DNA of 6,358 nucleotides from an uncultured Prevotellaceae bacterium (GTDB taxonomy: Bacteria; Bacteroidota; Bacteroidia; Bacteroidales; Bacteroidaceae), in assembly GCA_947306845.1 (NCBI GenBank), contig CAMZHP010000202.1, positions 1 through 6,358 on the forward strand, read 5' to 3'. The position numbers were made by a program, and so were the translations under genes. This document shows positions 6,315 through 6,358 of the stretch, one piece after another. The notes below the pieces were generated by a model. It saw only the letters and a program-made list of their open reading frames with translations. It was not told where the DNA came from and ran no database searches. How positions within the stretch are numbered: the first letter of the stretch is position 1; each line of letters starts with the position of its first letter.

Positions 6315-6358
6315 ATGACAACACTTGAAGGAGTAAATCCGCAGATGATAGCAAACAA
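6315..6358 (+). CDS. higA: HigA-like antitoxin, N-terminal fragment cut by window edge
   Basis: Only 14 codons and 2 bases are present, reading MTTLEGVNPQMIAN. The window ends before the helix-turn-helix (XRE-type) DNA-binding domain expected in HigA. The identification rests on position directly after a HigB-like toxin, the strong ribosome-binding site, and resemblance of the first residues to HigA-type antitoxins I recall from Bacteroidales. HigA proteins neutralise the toxin by direct binding and repress the shared promoter. The rest of the gene has to be read from the adjoining sequence. Confidence 0.75.
   Translation, partial: MTTLEGVNPQMIAN

Noticed and set aside
1..6358. CRISPR array, tRNA, rRNA or insertion sequence
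   Set aside because: I saw no regularly spaced repeats, no tRNA-like cloverleaf, no rRNA sequence and no transposase in the window.

Overview
The window looks like a chromosomal segment from a Bacteroidota (Bacteroidales) genome, most likely Prevotella or a close relative. Four things point this way: the protein sequences (a ClpP beginning [13 protein letters not shown], a RecQ with a long acidic C-terminal extension, a divergent trigger factor), A-rich leaders with weak Shine-Dalgarno sequences, promoter-like sites of the phylum-specific TTTG/TAnnTTTG type, and the gene order. The genus is inferred from remembered resemblance, not from a search.

Layout from high to low coordinates on the minus strand: trigger factor tig (5800-4439), a 193-bp intergenic stretch with a large hairpin, clpP (4245-3580), clpX 2 bp after it (3577-2354), and recQ 47 bp further on (2306-120). 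After recQ there is a short non-coding end (1-119) with a C-rich hairpin and a perfect 24-bp palindrome, resembling a dispersed intergenic repeat. On the plus strand, diverging from tig across an AT-rich 183-bp region, lies a HigB/RelE-type toxin gene (5984-6301), followed by the first 14 codons of its HigA-like antitoxin (6315 onward), cut by the window edge.

Functionally the minus-strand block is a protein quality-control cluster. The ribosome-bound chaperone Tig meets nascent chains, and ClpX unfolds substrates and feeds them to the ClpP barrel. The RecQ DNA helicase is the downstream neighbour and probably shares a transcript. The toxin-antitoxin pair is an accessory insertion beside this core block.

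The block is mostly ordinary core genome; I do not see a wholly new system. Points that deserve a second look: ClpP has Asn where the catalytic-triad Asp is expected; the ClpX loop that docks into ClpP reads VGY rather than IGF; a 64-bp hairpin between tig and clpP carries a promoter-like box in its apical part; the toxin seems almost leaderless whereas the antitoxin has a perfect AGGAGG ribosome-binding site; and the repeat-like palindrome lies behind recQ.
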